A stretch of DNA of 64,000 nt from Yersinia massiliensis CCUG 53443 (GCF_000312485.1 NZ_HE997643.1:1688381-1752380), one strand, 5' to 3'; shown: positions 19,263 to 28,739, counted from the first letter of the stretch. The notes: generated from the letters alone by a model not told the origin. Program-made: numbers and translations.

Positions 19263-20693
19263 CTATACCTCAGCTACGCACTGTAATGCGCTGTATTTAT
19301 CCAACAAGTAAGGCCGTAGATAACCCACGGTATTAGACATCGGTAACACTTCTTCGCTAAGACGAATATTCAGCACATTAGAAATATAATGCCGGCGATG
19401 CATTATTCGTTGCCACACCTCAGGATAATGCGCCGCAAGTTCTTGGCGTAGCGGCTCATCAGCGAGTGCAATACACTCTTCTGCACTTACCCCAGCGTAA
19501 CCTTTCACCGAAGGAATAATGTCAATTTGGAATAACATGCCGCTGCTGATTTTCTCATTAGAGCCATGATAAATCGGCGAACATAGCCACTCTTCATCGG
19601 CGACTAAGTGGCCCGGATTTAAGGACCAATGATATTGCGATTGAGGGAATACCCTTTCAACCAATGCATACATCTCTTGGCCTGACATCCCAATGCGGAT
19701 GTTTTCCAACCAAGCGACCACCGTGGTGTAATAAGGAATCGCCACTTTGTCGAGATAATCTCTTTCCGCCGCAGGCAATTCATCAGCTTGGTGAACAACA
19801 TAACCCGTTCGGCTGCTCAAGCCGCCTTTAAACCCTGTGGTCAATGAGAGCTTATCGCCAAGTTGTACTGTTTTATCACTGGGATACAGATTCGCCTGTT
19901 CAAAACGGGGGCCGGTTGCGGCAATCATGACAACCGTATTCGGTTGACCTTCATCAGCCAGATAACTGCCAAGTTGTTTTTCCGTTTTACCCACTTCTAC
20001 AGCTGCTAGCGCATTAAGAATACAATTCGATGCGAGATTTGCGCCATATTCATAGTGCGCCAATTCATTTGCATTATTGGTCACTCTGGCCGCAGTCTCA
20101 CTCCCTATAAATAGCGCCGTGGCATTAATGACCTCTGTGGTGGATGAAACAGATTGTTTTATGGCATCTAGCACAAAATGGGGAATATCAAATAACTGGC
20201 TATTATCATCCAGCTTACTGGTGAAGAGTTTCCACCCCGCTACCCCGACCTTTGTCGATTGTTGAATACCCGTTTCTGCCAACAATTCAGCCAAGGTTTT
20301 ACTGTTTCCCATCGGCTGATTCGGCAGTGAAAAATAGGGGACATGTATCCCCGTATTTTTCACTCGCGCATATTGCGATAATTTTAAGTTTTCATTACCC
20401 AGCAACAGATAAATTTCACCTGTAGCCTGTAACACCATCGCTGCTTCTTCAAAACGAGGAATAAACCCCGCTAAATATTCAAAATTGCCGCCATGTTCTT
20501 TATCGGCATACACAAATAAATAGTCGATGCCTGCTTGGGACATATTGTTAATGAGTTTGGCTTGGCGAGCAGCAATAGTGCTATCGCTAATGGCGACCTT
20601 AGATACGGCTTCAAATCGTGCGGGTGCCTCAATCGGGGCCAGCTTGACTTGGCGCTTAGCCACTGATTTATTCATAGCCACGTTCTTATCCAT
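19263..20693 (-). CDS. M24-fold (creatinase/aminopeptidase-like) protein with degenerate metal site
   Basis: A 476-residue protein with an N-terminal creatinase-like domain (GIDYLFVYAD to about residue 190) and a C-terminal pita-bread domain. Active M24 enzymes carry two Asp ligands in a D-x10-D motif. The corresponding stretch here, KLSLTTGFKG followed by SSRTGYVV near residues 285-297, has Thr and Arg instead. A later His (NPGH), an Asp (FQIDIIPS) and a Glu (VSAEEC) remain. It is therefore M24-related but possibly not a functional metallopeptidase. The start is uncertain: 20693 has a G-rich stretch upstream, 20711 none. Confidence 0.6.
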   Translation of the reverse strand: MDKNVAMNKSVAKRQVKLAPIEAPARFEAVSKVAISDSTIAARQAKLINNMSQAGIDYLFVYADKEHGGNFEYLAGFIPRFEEAAMVLQATGEIYLLLGNENLKLSQYARVKNTGIHVPYFSLPNQPMGNSKTLAELLAETGIQQSTKVGVAGWKLFTSKLDDNSQLFDIPHFVLDAIKQSVSSTTEVINATALFIGSETAARVTNNANELAHYEYGANLASNCILNALAAVEVGKTEKQLGSYLADEGQPNTVVMIAATGPRFEQANLYPSDKTVQLGDKLSLTTGFKGGLSSRTGYVVHQADELPAAERDYLDKVAIPYYTTVVAWLENIRIGMSGQEMYALVERVFPQSQYHWSLNPGHLVADEEWLCSPIYHGSNEKISSGMLFQIDIIPSVKGYAGVSAEECIALADEPLRQELAAHYPEVWQRIMHRRHYISNVLNIRLSEEVLPMSNTVGYLRPYLLDKYSALQCVAEV

Positions 20694-20736
20694 AACAATC
20701 ACGACCCCCATTATTTAATTTAAGTGTGTGCATCCC

Positions 20737-20769
20737 GTTATTTCTATTAGGTTATTTCTATTGAGTTAT
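20737..20769 (-). repeat. 14-bp tandem repeat at the CDF gene stop
   Basis: GTTATTTCTATTAG and GTTATTTCTATTGA lie in tandem, followed by a partial GTTAT that contains the stop codon of the CDF gene (complement of 20766-20768). Twelve of 14 positions match. It lies between the CDF stop and the start of the M24-fold gene. Confidence 0.6.
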
Positions 20770-21704
20770 AACCATTTAGCATCACGGGTAAAGGAGATAG
20801 TTAACCAGCGATGGGGACCTGAATCACCAATTGCATGGGAGATCTCATCACGTATCTTGTCAAAATAAAGAACCCCGTTGTTTTCCATTTCAGGTGGAAT
20901 AACAACATGAATTTCAACAAATAAGCCTCGACCAATGCGAGTAGCGTAATGCGAGTAATCAACAAATTGATATTTTTCCATTAGCCTATCCATCAAATTT
21001 TCCATGGAGGTATCTAACGTATCTGGCGTCATTTGCAATACTTCACGCACAGCAGAAATGACCGTTTTTATTGGAACTGGTATCAATATCAGTGTTAACA
21101 GAGCTAATACGCTAGGGTCAGTATAGACAATCAAATGCTCATAGCGCGTGCCTTCCATGCTCCAAGAAAGCAAAAATGCCACCAATAAAGCAGAACTAAT
21201 ACAGGCTGACATCAACCAGCTTTTGGTATCTAGTGCAATAAGTTCAGACTTAACACGTTTATTTAAGCGGCGCTGTTTTAAAAATACTGTAAAACAGAAA
21301 ATACTGACGACCAGAGCATAAACAATTGCCCAGCCAAGTTCTAATTCACGACCGCCATCGATAATACCTTTGATAGCATTAACAAATGCATACAAACAGA
21401 GAAAAGCCAATAAACTGCCATTAAATGCCAGAACCAGCGGTTCAACATGCCAAAAGCCATATTGGAAGCGGCGGCTATTCGGTTGACCTAACAATCGCGA
21501 AACCAACAAGGATAAACTGCACATGCCCGCATCTAACGCGGAGAACATGCCATCAAAGATGATCGACATCGAACCACAAACAATACCGAAAACGATCCCC
21601 ATGGTGGCGATAAATAAAGTGAAAAAAATCGATCGCCGTAAAATCTGCTGTTCAAGCTTGGTGTCATGTAGCATAAGTGGAGCCGCTGCACTCTGTGTCG
21701 TCAT
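20766..21704 (-). CDS. Cation diffusion facilitator family transporter
   Basis: A 312-residue inner-membrane protein with about six helices and a cytoplasmic C-terminal domain. The helix-2 motif DGMFSALDAG matches the DxxxD metal site of cation diffusion facilitators such as FieF and ZitB. YGFWHVEPLV replaces the usual YGxxRxE. The C-terminal half (MTPDTLDTSMENLMDRLME, then FVEIHVVIPPEM) matches the ferredoxin-like dimerisation domain. It probably exports divalent metal by proton antiport; the metal is unknown. It is upstream of the M24-fold gene on the same strand (53-72 bp apart, depending on the start chosen), possibly an operon. Confidence 0.75.
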   Translation of the reverse strand: MTTQSAAAPLMLHDTKLEQQILRRSIFFTLFIATMGIVFGIVCGSMSIIFDGMFSALDAGMCSLSLLVSRLLGQPNSRRFQYGFWHVEPLVLAFNGSLLAFLCLYAFVNAIKGIIDGGRELELGWAIVYALVVSIFCFTVFLKQRRLNKRVKSELIALDTKSWLMSACISSALLVAFLLSWSMEGTRYEHLIVYTDPSVLALLTLILIPVPIKTVISAVREVLQMTPDTLDTSMENLMDRLMEKYQFVDYSHYATRIGRGLFVEIHVVIPPEMENNGVLYFDKIRDEISHAIGDSGPHRWLTISFTRDAKWL

Positions 21705-22212
21705 GATTACACCCTATTATTTTGGTTATCATTGTGTGTTTCTAATGCAAGCAACTGTTTTTATTACAACCTATTATTTGTTATTTAATATTCGGCTTCA
21801 GATAGAAATCACAACAAGGCGTGTGAGACTCAATCAGCGTTAAAAGTAGTTTGTCATATTATTCAATTTTTACCAGTAAATTGCGCTTTTACCGTCAATA
21901 GGAATGCTTGTTAATCTATTGTTTTTACTTGTTTTAAGTTTTACCACTTATGTTATGGGATATTTTATATCGCTAACTTACCGCTTTATAGCATTAATAC
22001 ATGTTTTATTTTCATCTTTATCCTAAAGCCATCCACCAGCAAAATTTTATACTGATACTTCATAACAGACTTTATTTATTCTCATAACAAACGAGTGAGA
22101 TTAGAAAAAAGAATCGACATCGTAAATGAGTAGAAGTTGTTATTCGTCAAGAATGCATTTTCTACAGAACGATATTATCCAGTGTTTGGGTAATACCTGT
22201 TTAGGGGGGAAT
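21705..22212. other. 508-bp AT-rich intergenic region
   Basis: Lies between the divergent CDF and alpha/beta hydrolase genes and should hold both promoters. I see no convincing gene, strong hairpin or recognisable operator. Confidence 0.5.
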
Positions 22213-22908
22213 ATGGCGGCTAAGCTTAATATCTTATTAGTGCATGGCGCGTGGGCTGATGGTTCACAATGGCGACATATTATCCCCGCGTTACATGCGA
22301 TGGGTCACCGAGTTATTGCTACCCAAAATCCACTGACATCACTCGCGGATGATGTAGAACGTACAATCAAACTCACGACTGCGCTATATGGTCCTACCCT
22401 ACTAGTGGGTCATGCATATGGTGGTATGGTCATTACTCAGGTCGGGCACCTGCAAAATGTGGTCGGTATGGTGTATCTTGCCGCGTTCGCACCGGATGCA
22501 GGTGAAAGTCTATCAAGCCTTTCTGGCGCATTCCGTCCATCCCCCATTGGTGCACCATACATTCGCCCAGATGATAATGGCTTTTTGTGGATCGATACCG
22601 ATAAATTCCACGAGAATATGTGCCAAGACATCGATGAAAATGAAGCATTAGTGTTGGCGTTATCGCAAAAACCATTAGCGGCACGGGCTTATACGGATAG
22701 ATCAGCCCAACCAGCTTGGCGAGTGAAGCCTTGTTGGTATCAAATTTCAATGGAAGACAGAATGTTGCCTGCTGAAACACAACGTGGGTTTGCCGAGCGA
22801 ATTCAGGCCCAAAAAGTGATTGAGTTACCTGCCAGTCATATCTCGCCTCTATCGCATCCACAGCAGATCATTGCCTTGATTGCCGATGCCGCAAACACGG
22901 TCAAATAA
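22213..22908 (+). CDS. Alpha/beta hydrolase-fold protein with Ala at the nucleophile position
   Basis: A 231-residue soluble protein with the EstC/salicylate-esterase type of alpha/beta hydrolase fold. LLVHGAWADGSQW supplies the oxyanion region at about 8-20. The nucleophile elbow reads GHAYGG (66-71) rather than GHSYGG, so residue 68 is Ala. The acid (SMEDRMLP) and His (PASHISPLSHP) positions look intact. A GGGGGG run precedes the ATG at 22213. It is probably a monocistronic gene; its product may bind rather than hydrolyse its ligand. Confidence 0.7.
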   Translation: MAAKLNILLVHGAWADGSQWRHIIPALHAMGHRVIATQNPLTSLADDVERTIKLTTALYGPTLLVGHAYGGMVITQVGHLQNVVGMVYLAAFAPDAGESLSSLSGAFRPSPIGAPYIRPDDNGFLWIDTDKFHENMCQDIDENEALVLALSQKPLAARAYTDRSAQPAWRVKPCWYQISMEDRMLPAETQRGFAERIQAQKVIELPASHISPLSHPQQIIALIADAANTVK

Positions 22909-22988
22909 TCAGCGCGGTTACCCCTCAACTCAATGAAGTTGCGGCAGAGCTCAAAGCCCTTACAAGGTTCTCTTACCCACAAACGAAA

Positions 22989-23012
22989 AAAATCCGCCCG
23001 AGAGCGGATTTT
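22989..23012. terminator. Terminator between the hydrolase gene and ompX
   Basis: AAAATCCGC / GCGGATTTT is a perfect 9-bp stem with a 6-nt loop. A long A run on its left makes it strongest for minus-strand ompX. Confidence 0.8.
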
Positions 23013-23066
23013 ATGCAATTCAGTCATTCATCATTAAAGATGAATGCTGATCATCCTAAGTAAAAC

Positions 23067-23594
23067 TTAGAAAGTGTAACCTACGCCAGCAACCCAAGTA
23101 CCGATGTCAACATTGCGGATACGGCTCTGCTCGTAAGAGACGTCCAAAGCAACGTTTTGCATGGGGTTAAACTGCATACCTGCGCCATAGGTGAAGCCGT
23201 AATCGCTGGTGCTGTTTTTGTCTGAGTTAGCTGTTGGGAAGTTCTGGGTGAAGCGGCCATAACCCACACCGACTAAGCCATAAACGCTTGCCCAATCGTT
23301 GATACGGTATGCAGGACCTGCGGTGATCGCGTTGTACTGCGCTTTGTTGTAAACAGATGCGCTGTCACCAAAGCTGCTTTTCTCAGTGTGAGTGAAAGAA
23401 GTGATGTAGCCCAGTTGGGAATCGCTCCACTCGTAACGGTATTTCAGGTTGAAGCCTGAAGATTTGTTCGCAACACCTTGGTAATCGCTCTGGGCATAAC
23501 CACCAGAAACGGTGCTTTGACCTGCAAATGCTGAACCTGCAGTCACTGCTAATACACAAGCTGCTACCGCTGAAAGACATGTCATTTTATTCAT
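23067..23594 (-). CDS. ompX: Outer-membrane protein OmpX (Ail/OmpX family)
   Basis: A 175-residue protein with a 24-residue Sec signal peptide ending AGSAFA. The mature part should form an eight-stranded outer-membrane barrel. It opens with STVSGGYAQSD, contains GFNLKYRYE, and ends in aromatic GVGYTF, the BAM recognition signal. GAGGTGG precedes the ATG at 23594. Family members act in adhesion, complement resistance and stress sensing. rhtA lies divergently next door, as in E. coli. A BamA inhibitor is encoded 16 kb away on the same chromosome, and this is one of the BAM substrates of the host. Confidence 0.88.
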   Translation of the reverse strand: MNKMTCLSAVAACVLAVTAGSAFAGQSTVSGGYAQSDYQGVANKSSGFNLKYRYEWSDSQLGYITSFTHTEKSSFGDSASVYNKAQYNAITAGPAYRINDWASVYGLVGVGYGRFTQNFPTANSDKNSTSDYGFTYGAGMQFNPMQNVALDVSYEQSRIRNVDIGTWVAGVGYTF

Positions 23595-23984
23595 AACCAC
23601 CTCGAAAGACGCAAAATATAGATGAAACAAAAACACCATGAAATTATAACAATAAACAGTTTGAAACTCTGCCTACTAATGATTGTCTAATCATTTATTT
23701 GGTGTAACAAAGAATTTCAAGTATCTTCTATCTCACTAATACGCTTACGATTTCCGGCTATCCTACACCTTATTGTGATACCCATCACTAAAATCCATTC
23801 CAGACTATTCTTAATTTTCAAGCTCAAATAAGCATCAGAAATAGCGTTAAAAAACAGCGTCACGAGAGAAATCCTCTGGTTTTTTATTTTTGATAGCAGT
23901 TTGGCGATTTTTAAACACTCCCCTGACATTTCATTTACACTGGCAAAGACGAAAACCTAATACTTATTCTTGAGGCTCAAAAGG
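23595..23984. other. 390-bp ompX-rhtA divergent promoter region
   Basis: Holds the promoters of ompX and rhtA. No gene or clear regulator site is recognisable. The leader of ompX is AT-rich. Confidence 0.5.
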
Positions 23985-24872
23985 ATGTCTTTGTCTCCCC
24001 CATCCAAACATTCAATTCCGTTAGTCCCTATTTTGCTGTTGATAGTCGCCATGATCTCCATCCAAAGTGGTGCATCATTGGCAAAAAGCTTGTTCCCGCT
24101 GGTTGGCGCACAGGGGATAACCTCTTTGCGACTGGGTATCGGTACGCTCATTCTGTTTGTCATTTTTAAGCCTTGGCGGATGAAATTTGAAGCGGGTAGC
24201 CGTTTGCCTCTGCTTATCTATGGGGTAACGCTCGGTGGAATGAACTTTCTCTTTTACCTGTCGCTGAAAACGGTGCCGCTAGGCATTGCTGTTGCGTTGG
24301 AGTTCACAGGCCCACTGGCCTTGGCAATGCTGTCATCCCGCCGCCCTGTCGACTTTATTTGGGTCGGGTTAGCCGTTCTAGGGCTGTGGTTCCTACTGCC
24401 ATTGGGGCATAACATTGGCACCATCGATTTATTCGGCGCGGTTTGTGCATTGGGTGCAGGTGTCTGCTGGGCGCTTTATATCGTTTCTGGGCAAAAAGCC
24501 GGTGGTGACCACGGGCCGGGAACAGTTGCGGTTGGCTCACTGATTGCCGCCCTGGTGTTCTGCCCGATTGGGGTGGCTTATAACGGTATGGCGCTGTTCT
24601 CCCCCGCTATATTACCGGTCGCTCTGGCTGTCGCGATTTTGTCGACGGCCTTGCCCTATTCACTTGAAATGGTGGCATTAACCAATCTGCCTACGCGGAC
24701 ATTCGGCACATTAATGAGTCTAGAGCCTGCATTGGCAGCAATCTCGGGATTAGTGTTTTTGAATGAGCATTTAACGTTGATTCAATGGCTGGCATTGGCG
24801 TCAATCATTTGCGCCTCTATCGGTGCAACCTTGACCATCAGACCTAAGCCAAAGCTTGATAGCATTACTTAA
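23985..24872 (+). CDS. rhtA: Threonine/homoserine exporter RhtA
   Basis: A 295-residue EamA-family (DMT) inner-membrane exporter with ten predicted helices in two repeats. It aligns with E. coli RhtA through blocks such as QSGASLAKSLFPLVGAQG, YGVTLGGMNFLFYLSL and TRTFGTLMSLEPALAA. It exports threonine, homoserine and related amino acids. An AAAGG precedes the ATG at 23985. A GNAT gene follows 14 bp downstream. Confidence 0.9.
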   Translation: MSLSPPSKHSIPLVPILLLIVAMISIQSGASLAKSLFPLVGAQGITSLRLGIGTLILFVIFKPWRMKFEAGSRLPLLIYGVTLGGMNFLFYLSLKTVPLGIAVALEFTGPLALAMLSSRRPVDFIWVGLAVLGLWFLLPLGHNIGTIDLFGAVCALGAGVCWALYIVSGQKAGGDHGPGTVAVGSLIAALVFCPIGVAYNGMALFSPAILPVALAVAILSTALPYSLEMVALTNLPTRTFGTLMSLEPALAAISGLVFLNEHLTLIQWLALASIICASIGATLTIRPKPKLDSIT

Positions 24873-24886
24873 AATGGGAGCATTGA

Positions 24887-25384
24887 GTGGAAATTAGAGC
24901 GGCAACACCGGCAGACTTTACTGAGATATGGCCACTATTTCAGGCTGTCGTCAGTGGCGGCGATACCTATGTGTTCAGCCCTGATACGCCCAAGCAAGAT
25001 GCTTATGATTACTGGTTTGGTGCGGGTGTACGTTGTTTTGTCGCCGTGCACCAACAACGTATTGTGGGCATGTATAAACTCATCAATAACCAGCGTGACC
25101 TTGGCGCTCATGTGGCTAATGCTTCCTTTATGGTGGATGGGCAAGCGCGAGGTTTGGGGATTGGTAAAGCACTCGGCCTGCATTGCATTGAGCAGGCCAC
25201 CGCATTGGGCTACCGAGCCATGCAGTTTAACTTTGTGGTCAGCACCAATACGCTGGCGGTGGCGTTATGGCAAAAGCTCGGTTTCAAGATCATCGCCACG
25301 CTACCTGCCGCGTTTAATCACCGCCAATTAGGTTATGTCGATGCTTACGTCATGCATCGGGTATTGGTACCAAGTACGGACTAA
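24887..25384 (+). CDS. GNAT-family N-acetyltransferase
   Basis: A 165-residue cytoplasmic protein with the GNAT fold. It starts IRAATPADFTEIWPLF and has the acetyl-CoA-binding motif A as QARGLGIGKAL. Motif B includes NTLAVALWQKLGFK, and the C terminus ends in a conserved tyrosine-rich strand. The GTG start at 24887 has GGGAG 7 nt upstream. It is probably co-transcribed with rhtA, ending at the terminator at 25465-25500. The substrate is unknown. Confidence 0.8.
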   Translation: MEIRAATPADFTEIWPLFQAVVSGGDTYVFSPDTPKQDAYDYWFGAGVRCFVAVHQQRIVGMYKLINNQRDLGAHVANASFMVDGQARGLGIGKALGLHCIEQATALGYRAMQFNFVVSTNTLAVALWQKLGFKIIATLPAAFNHRQLGYVDAYVMHRVLVPSTD

Positions 25385-25464
25385 CGCCTCTATTTAGGGC
25401 CGCTAGCTCAACTAACGTCCGATGATCCCGCTCAAAACAGAATATTTTGATTGAATTTATTGCA

Positions 25465-25500
25465 CGCCAGCCCAGCTATTTCGCGGGTTGGCGTTTTTTA
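25465..25500 (+). terminator. Terminator after the rhtA-GNAT pair
   Basis: CGCCAGCCC / GGGTTGGCG (one G-T pair) is followed by a run of six T. Confidence 0.8.
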
Positions 25501-25600
25501 TCATTATTTTTCGTTTTCTGTGCATCCAAAACCGCAGGTTGGTTCGTATAGGTAGATGTGAGGCAAGACTTCACCTCAACTAGCCCAAAAGGAATACATT

Positions 25601-26161
25601 ATGAAAACGCTTATTCGTACCGCTATCTGTGCTTCCTTGGTATTCAGCAGTGTTTCTATGGCCGCGATGATGTCCGAAACCGTCATGGTCGGTGGCGCAT
25701 CCATGTTCCCAAGCAAAAACATTATTGAGAATGCGGTGAATTCAAAAGATCACACCACATTAGTGGCAGCCGTCAAAGCTGCGGGGTTGGTTGATACCCT
25801 ACAAGGTCCAGGGCCCTTTACCGTGTTCGCGCCCACCGATGCCGCCTTCGCAAAATTGCCCGCCGGTACGGTTGAAAGTTTGGTCAAACCAGAAAATAAA
25901 GCCATGCTCACCCAGATCCTGACCTATCACGTCGTCCCGGGTAAGTACGATATGAAACAGCTAGAAAGTAAAATCAAAGCCGGTGGCGGAACTGCGGAAC
26001 TGAAAACTGTTAACGGTCAATCACTCTGGATTATGAATAATGGCCCGCACAATATTCAGTTGAAAGATGGTAAAGGAAACGTCGCCAACATCAGCACCTA
26101 TGATGTACAACAGAAAAATGGTGTGATCGATGTGATCGATACTGTCCTGATGCCTAAATAA
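25601..26161 (+). CDS. Secreted fasciclin-domain protein
   Basis: A 186-residue protein with a Sec signal peptide (1-21, ending SMA). A single FAS1 domain spans about residues 40-184. The conserved H1 motif [17 protein letters not shown] and the H2-type YHVVPGKY are both visible. It should be periplasmic or secreted; FAS1 domains mediate adhesion. It stands just upstream of an ECF sigma factor and anti-sigma gene, so it may be a target or a member of that regulon. Confidence 0.85.
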   Translation: MKTLIRTAICASLVFSSVSMAAMMSETVMVGGASMFPSKNIIENAVNSKDHTTLVAAVKAAGLVDTLQGPGPFTVFAPTDAAFAKLPAGTVESLVKPENKAMLTQILTYHVVPGKYDMKQLESKIKAGGGTAELKTVNGQSLWIMNNGPHNIQLKDGKGNVANISTYDVQQKNGVIDVIDTVLMPK

Positions 26162-26222
26162 ATCCCGTCTATACTGGGTGCAGTGTCTTACTGCACCTGA
26201 CGGATTTTTTAGGGATTGGCGC

Positions 26223-26777
26223 ATGAATGAATGTTCTTTGGAACAACAAGTCGGACTGATCGAGGCTATTGCTAAAGGCGATCAGTCCGCGTTTGAACAG
26301 CTTTACCGTCTAACCTCCCCCCGATTATTCGCCGTTGCTGTGCGAATGCTACGTAGCCACGCCCGTGCAGAAGAAGTTTTACATGACAGCTTTCTCACTG
26401 TCTGGAATCGGGCTGATAATTACAACGCGCAACTCAGTGCGCCACTGACTTGGTTGACACACATTGTTCGTAATCGAGCAATAGATTTGATGCGCGGCAG
26501 CGATAATCGCTTGCAAGCACTCGATGACGATGAAACCGAAATGCTGACTGACAACAGGCTAACGCCGTTGGCGCAATTGCAGCAAGACAGCGAGGCAAAA
26601 CAACTGGCAGACTGTTTAACACATCTCCCTGCGGATCAACGCCAAAGTATTATGCTGGCCTATTATCAAGGGCTTTCTCATGGGGAAATATCGGTTCATT
26701 TACAACAACCCCTTGGTACGATAAAAAGCTGGATTCGTCGTGCACTGGACCACCTAAAGGACTGTGTAGGCTTATGA
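26223..26777 (+). CDS. ECF-type sigma-70 factor
   Basis: A 184-residue extracytoplasmic-function sigma factor. Region 2 covers about 20-90 (FEQLYRLTSPRLFAVAVRML, then PLTWLTHIVRNRAIDLMR), and region 4 covers about 130-180 (PADQRQSIMLAYYQGLSHGEI, then LGTIKSWIRRAL). I chose the ATG at 26223; the upstream extension has no ribosome site. It overlaps the anti-sigma gene by 4 nt (ATGA), a typical sigma/anti-sigma arrangement. Confidence 0.88.
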   Translation: MNECSLEQQVGLIEAIAKGDQSAFEQLYRLTSPRLFAVAVRMLRSHARAEEVLHDSFLTVWNRADNYNAQLSAPLTWLTHIVRNRAIDLMRGSDNRLQALDDDETEMLTDNRLTPLAQLQQDSEAKQLADCLTHLPADQRQSIMLAYYQGLSHGEISVHLQQPLGTIKSWIRRALDHLKDCVGL

Positions 26778-27439
26778 AAAACAGACGTGAATATGACTCA
26801 GCATTAGCCGCAGAGTATGCACTCGGCACCCTGCGCGGATTGGCCCGAATGCGTTTTGAACGCAGGGTTCGCCGTGATCCTCGGCTGGCGGCAGATGTTG
26901 CCAGCTGGCAGAGCTTGTTCACTCAACTCGATAATCGGTTGGCCCCCTTGGCCCCACCAGAACGTGTCTGGAAACGCTTAGTGTTGGAATTACCGCCGAT
27001 TAACGTGCGCCATATCAATCGTCATCGTTGGCTGTATGCAGGTTGGGCGATAGCCGCTTGTTTAGCGGCTGTTTTAATCGTGCCACGTCTATTGGTAGAA
27101 CCGCCAAGCGCCATCCCAGTTGCGGTGCTGTCCAATAGCCAGCAAAGTAGCCAATGGGTTGTTAGCCTAGAAAAATCAACCCGTAACTTGACCCTAACAC
27201 CACTGAATCCCATTGAGGTCAGTAACGCTAATAGCCTCGAATTATGGCGCATTCCTGACGGTAAAAAGCCGCAATCTCTTGGGCTACTCAATGCCAGTGG
27301 CCCCACCCAATTGCAGTTAGCTGAAAATCAACTCGATGGTCATTCGCTGCTAGCCATTAGCCTTGAACCGCACGGCGGCTCTCCAACGGGACAGCCAACA
27401 GGATCAGTGCTATTTAGCGGCCCAATACAGAATTTGTAA
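26774..27439 (+). CDS. RskA-type anti-sigma factor
   Basis: A 221-residue inner-membrane protein. The N-terminal cytoplasmic sigma-binding region (YDSALAAEYALGTLRGLARM) is followed by one transmembrane helix near residues 80-98. The periplasmic RskA-like domain contains SNSQQSSQWVVSLEKSTRNL and ends in SVLFSGPIQNL. No HxxxCxxC zinc motif is present. It should sequester the sigma factor encoded just before it. A 19-bp tandem repeat spans its stop codon. Confidence 0.85.
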   Translation: MKNRREYDSALAAEYALGTLRGLARMRFERRVRRDPRLAADVASWQSLFTQLDNRLAPLAPPERVWKRLVLELPPINVRHINRHRWLYAGWAIAACLAAVLIVPRLLVEPPSAIPVAVLSNSQQSSQWVVSLEKSTRNLTLTPLNPIEVSNANSLELWRIPDGKKPQSLGLLNASGPTQLQLAENQLDGHSLLAISLEPHGGSPTGQPTGSVLFSGPIQNL

Positions 27440-27465
27440 TAGGCTACAGAATTTGTAACAGGCTA
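27428..27465 (+). repeat. 19-bp tandem repeat x2 covering the anti-sigma stop codon
   Basis: Units are cagaatttgtaataggcta and cagaatttgtaacaggcta, with 18 of 19 identical. Unit 1 contains the codons for Gln-Asn-Leu and the TAA stop (27437-27439). Confidence 0.8.
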
Positions 27466-27540
27466 ATGTTATTGGGTGCGGTCGCGGTGTAAGCCGCGCC
27501 ATCCCGTTGTATTTCTGAGTTTTTGCCTCGGAGGCCCTGC

Positions 27541-28317
27541 ATGAAAGACTGGAATCCTGACTTATATCGTCAATTTGAAGCAGAACGTACTCGCCCTGCT
27601 CAGGATCTGTTAGCTCAGATTGATCTCGCCGCACCACGTTACATTAGTGACTTAGGATGCGGGCCAGGCAACTCCACCGAATTGCTTTATCAGCGCTTTC
27701 CTGACGCTCAACTGGTTGGGGTTGATAACTCGGCCACCATGTTAGCCAGTGCGCAAAAACGCCTCCCTGATTGCCACTTTATTGAGGCAGATATTTGCCA
27801 ATGGCAGCCTTCTGAACCACAGGATATTATCTACGCCAATGCTTCATTGCAGTGGCTGACAGATCATTCACAACTGTTTCCGCATTTGCTTTCTCAACTC
27901 GCGCCCAACGGCGTACTGGCTGTTCAGATGCCGGATAACTTGGATGAACCCAGTCATCGCGCCATGCGAAAAGTCGCAGAAAATGGGCCCTGGCAGCAGA
28001 CCTTGCAAGAGGCTGGGGCGGTACGGGCAAAAGTACTCAGCGCGACTCAATACTATGATTTGTTAGCGCCTCATGGGGAACGGGTGAATATATGGCGCAC
28101 GACCTACTATCATCCGATGGCCTCCGCCCAAGCGATTGTTGACTGGTTACGTGCTACCGGCTTACGCCCATTTTTGGATCCACTTCCAGAAGCGATGCAA
28201 GTGGATTTCCTGCAAGATTATCTGTCCATCATTGATGCTGCCTATCCAGCCCTCATCGATGGCCAGCGCTTGCTGGCATTTCCACGCTTATTTATCATCG
28301 CTCACGCCCGAGCATAA
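27541..28317 (+). CDS. tam: Trans-aconitate 2-methyltransferase
   Basis: A 258-residue class I SAM-dependent methyltransferase. Motif I is [10 protein letters not shown] at 37-46, and the family-typical [17 protein letters not shown] opens the protein. [10 protein letters not shown] and [15 protein letters not shown] also match Tam. It methylates trans-aconitate, a by-product of aconitase that inhibits the TCA cycle. GGAGG precedes the ATG at 27541. The gene stands alone between the sigma operon and dps. Confidence 0.9.
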   Translation: MKDWNPDLYRQFEAERTRPAQDLLAQIDLAAPRYISDLGCGPGNSTELLYQRFPDAQLVGVDNSATMLASAQKRLPDCHFIEADICQWQPSEPQDIIYANASLQWLTDHSQLFPHLLSQLAPNGVLAVQMPDNLDEPSHRAMRKVAENGPWQQTLQEAGAVRAKVLSATQYYDLLAPHGERVNIWRTTYYHPMASAQAIVDWLRATGLRPFLDPLPEAMQVDFLQDYLSIIDAAYPALIDGQRLLAFPRLFIIAHARA

Positions 28318-28326
28318 TCCCGCAAT

Positions 28327-28357
28327 ATATACCGGCCAATAAATAGGGTCGGTATAT
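28327..28357 (+). terminator. Hairpin after tam
   Basis: ATATACCGGCC / GGTCGGTATAT pair over 11 bp with one G-T and a short loop. No T run follows. Confidence 0.45.
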
Positions 28358-28371
28358 CGCATTGATAAAAC

Positions 28372-28410
28372 AACAAATAAATAGTCCTGCGTAAGAACTA
28401 TTTATTTGTT
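28372..28410. terminator. Second hairpin upstream of dps
   Basis: AACAAATAAATAG / CTATTTATTTGTT is a perfect 13-bp stem with a 13-nt loop, followed by ATTCATTTTTATT. It may terminate tam transcripts. Confidence 0.5.
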
Positions 28411-28739
28411 ATTCATTTTTATTAAAAACTGACTTTCAACCTAATCAATTTATACGTTAACAATATTTCAACCTTTGGTTTCCGTGAAATATCTACTTAG
28501 GTATCTTGCCAACAGCTAAAATAAAAAATAGATATAAATCACAGCGATAGTCATTATCAATTAGCCATAACATTCAATTGAAATTATTTTATATACGAAA
28601 CATAAAATTACACTTCAAAACACTTTTAACCTTCAGCTATTTAATTGATAGGCAATATCTAAACTGCAAAATTAAATATCTTTGTTATACTTATTGCGGT
28701 GAAGAAATTGGTAATCAACTCAATAAAGGGATACCTATT

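Larger units (their letters stand above)
28318..28739. other. 422-bp tam-dps intergenic region
   Basis: Contains two hairpins (28327-28357 and 28372-28410). Past them the sequence is AT-rich and must include the dps promoter, but I see no clear OxyR or IHF site by eye. Confidence 0.5.
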
